Origin: an uncultured Spirochaetaceae bacterium | Lineage (GTDB): Bacteria > Spirochaetota > Spirochaetia > Treponematales > Treponemataceae | NCBI GenBank assembly: GCA_902797925.1 | Contig: CADBUT010000294.1 | Span: 1-5,676, forward strand | Reading direction: 5' to 3' | Length of the DNA stretch: 5,676 nucleotides | Part shown: one piece after another, positions 4,951 to 5,676 of the stretch | Position numbering within the stretch: the stretch's first letter is position 1 | How the letters are laid out: each line of letters starts with the position of its first letter | Notes under the pieces: model-generated | Databases searched by the model: none | What the model saw: only the letters and a program-made list of their open reading frames with translations | What the model was told of the DNA's origin: nothing | Program-made: the position numbers and the translations under genes

Positions 4951-4999
4951 GCTTTCAAGACCGCCTGTCAAGCCAGATTCGCCTGCAAGTCTTGAAAGC
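4951..4999 (-). terminator. 11-bp inverted repeat between the right-hand hydrolase and the AraC gene
   Basis: GCTTTCAAGAC (4951-4961) and GTCTTGAAAGC (4989-4999) pair perfectly, with a 27-base loop containing CGCCTG twice. It begins 30 bases after the hydrolase stop codon and is followed on the minus strand by TTGTTTG, a poor U-tract. It may be a weak terminator for the hydrolase gene or an operator for the AraC gene 55 bases downstream. No good promoter for the AraC gene was found in this gap. Confidence 0.4.
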
Positions 5000-5028
5000 A
5001 AGACAACAAGCTCATAAACACCTTTTTG

Positions 5029-5676
5029 TCAAACTTTCATTTCCATGAATTCGTCAATTACTTGAAGCACCGGCACAGCGTATTCTTCGCCGCCGAAAAG
5101 CCACTGTTCATGCTGCATATTGAATTCACGGATATCTGGGTTGTGGAAGTATTTTTTGTACCGTTTCAAGTATTTTTCGCCCATCTTGTTTGCATAGATA
5201 AAATGAGCAATTGTGTGCTCAACCTGAATATCATCCTCAAGATGCGTCAGCAAGTCAGTGTAATATTCGTTTTTAATTGATTCAGGACTGAACTTGGCAA
5301 AACAAGCCATGAATTTATCCGCTACTTCATCGCTCATAAGAAAAATGCTTTTGAGCTTTTCTTTCGTCTTTTCCTGCTTTTTTCCGCTCTTTGTAAAGCT
5401 TGTAAGCAGCGGCACAACCAGCATAGACTGAAGCTTCGCGCTAAGCTTGCCGCTCTGGTCAAGGTCAGGGCTGCCGAAAATGCCGTGGTCAATGTGAACA
5501 TTGCGCCGCTGTATCAGCTGGCCGACAAAGCTTGAGCCAAGCGACGAACCGATTGCGCCGTCAAGCCGCCCGCCGTGATTGTCTATAATGTATTTTTCGA
5601 TTTTTTCAGTAACCGTAATCATGTCAGGAAAAACCGTACCGCTGCCGTCAAAGCCGTCATAGTTGACGCATATAAG
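5029..5676 (-). CDS. Alpha/beta hydrolase (5' end outside window)
   Basis: The frame is open through the right edge, giving 215 residues in the window; the internal ATG at 5622 is not the start because hydrolase sequence (V-N-Y-D-G-F-D) continues upstream of it. Numbered from the edge, the nucleophile elbow is G-S-S-L-G at 43-47 (Ser45). It is followed by the H-I-D-H-G-I-F-G-S-P-D-L-D-Q stretch (61-74), a Lys-rich cap region (97-110), and a C-terminal M-Q-H-E-Q (187-191) whose His189 fits the catalytic histidine. Thus, unlike the hydrolase at 2926-4017, the C-terminal active-site part is present. Family members I recall are uncharacterised cytoplasmic enzymes, so no substrate is proposed. The stop is TGA (5029-5031). 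The next gene is the split AraC regulator, 132 bases downstream, which may be its regulator. Confidence 0.85.
   Translation of the reverse strand, partial: LICVNYDGFDGSGTVFPDMITVTEKIEKYIIDNHGGRLDGAIGSSLGSSFVGQLIQRRNVHIDHGIFGSPDLDQSGKLSAKLQSMLVVPLLTSFTKSGKKQEKTKEKLKSIFLMSDEVADKFMACFAKFSPESIKNEYYTDLLTHLEDDIQVEHTIAHFIYANKMGEKYLKRYKKYFHNPDIREFNMQHEQWLFGGEEYAVPVLQVIDEFMEMKV

Noticed and set aside
5029..5622. ATG at 5622 as the start of the right-hand hydrolase
   Set aside because: The frame stays open to the window edge and reads as hydrolase sequence upstream of it; no ribosome site precedes 5622.

Overview
All recognisable genes lie on the minus strand, so the window reads from right to left. 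Shine-Dalgarno sites are strong (CAGGAG, GGGAGG, AAGGAG), promoters are of the TTGACA/TATAAT type, and base composition is moderately AT-rich with GC-rich Ala/Gly codons. One gene encodes an HU-like plus DUF4469 protein and another belongs to the ATC hydrolase family. Together these suggest a host-associated Treponema-like spirochaete, or less likely a Firmicute. Bacteroidota are less likely because the promoters and ribosome sites are of the wrong type. The assignment rests on gene content only and is moderate to low in confidence.

Right part (5676 to 2926): the 3' part of an alpha/beta hydrolase gene that enters from the right edge; an AraC-family regulator gene split by one in-frame TAA codon; and a second alpha/beta hydrolase whose reading frame stops before the C-terminal block that normally carries the catalytic histidine. 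Four copies of a 12-base motif at 15-16 base spacing cover the end of the regulator gene and the gap before the second hydrolase. They could be regulator binding sites. The region looks like a small AraC-controlled hydrolase locus that is decaying.

Middle (2925 to 2344): about 580 bases without a gene. The right end holds an array of imperfect palindromes with an exact 23-base period, one of which forms a 15-bp hairpin. The left end (2500 to 2375) is a strongly paired leader for the DUF4469 gene. Its non-Watson-Crick pairs are G-U in minus-strand RNA, and one arm can alternatively pair with the ribosome binding site.

Left part (2343 to 1): the HU/DUF4469 gene with a clear terminator, then a SAM-dependent methyltransferase gene and a separately promoted ATC-hydrolase-family gene that runs off the left edge. 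The two promoters carry the same 16-base operator (GTTAGC-N4-GCTAAC type) just after the -10 box. A third, weaker copy overlaps a plus-strand promoter in the gap between them. This points to one TetR-like repressor controlling all three. The repressor is not encoded in the window, and the plus-strand promoter leads to no recognisable gene, only to a hairpin with a T-tract. It may drive a small RNA or be the remains of a deleted regulator gene.
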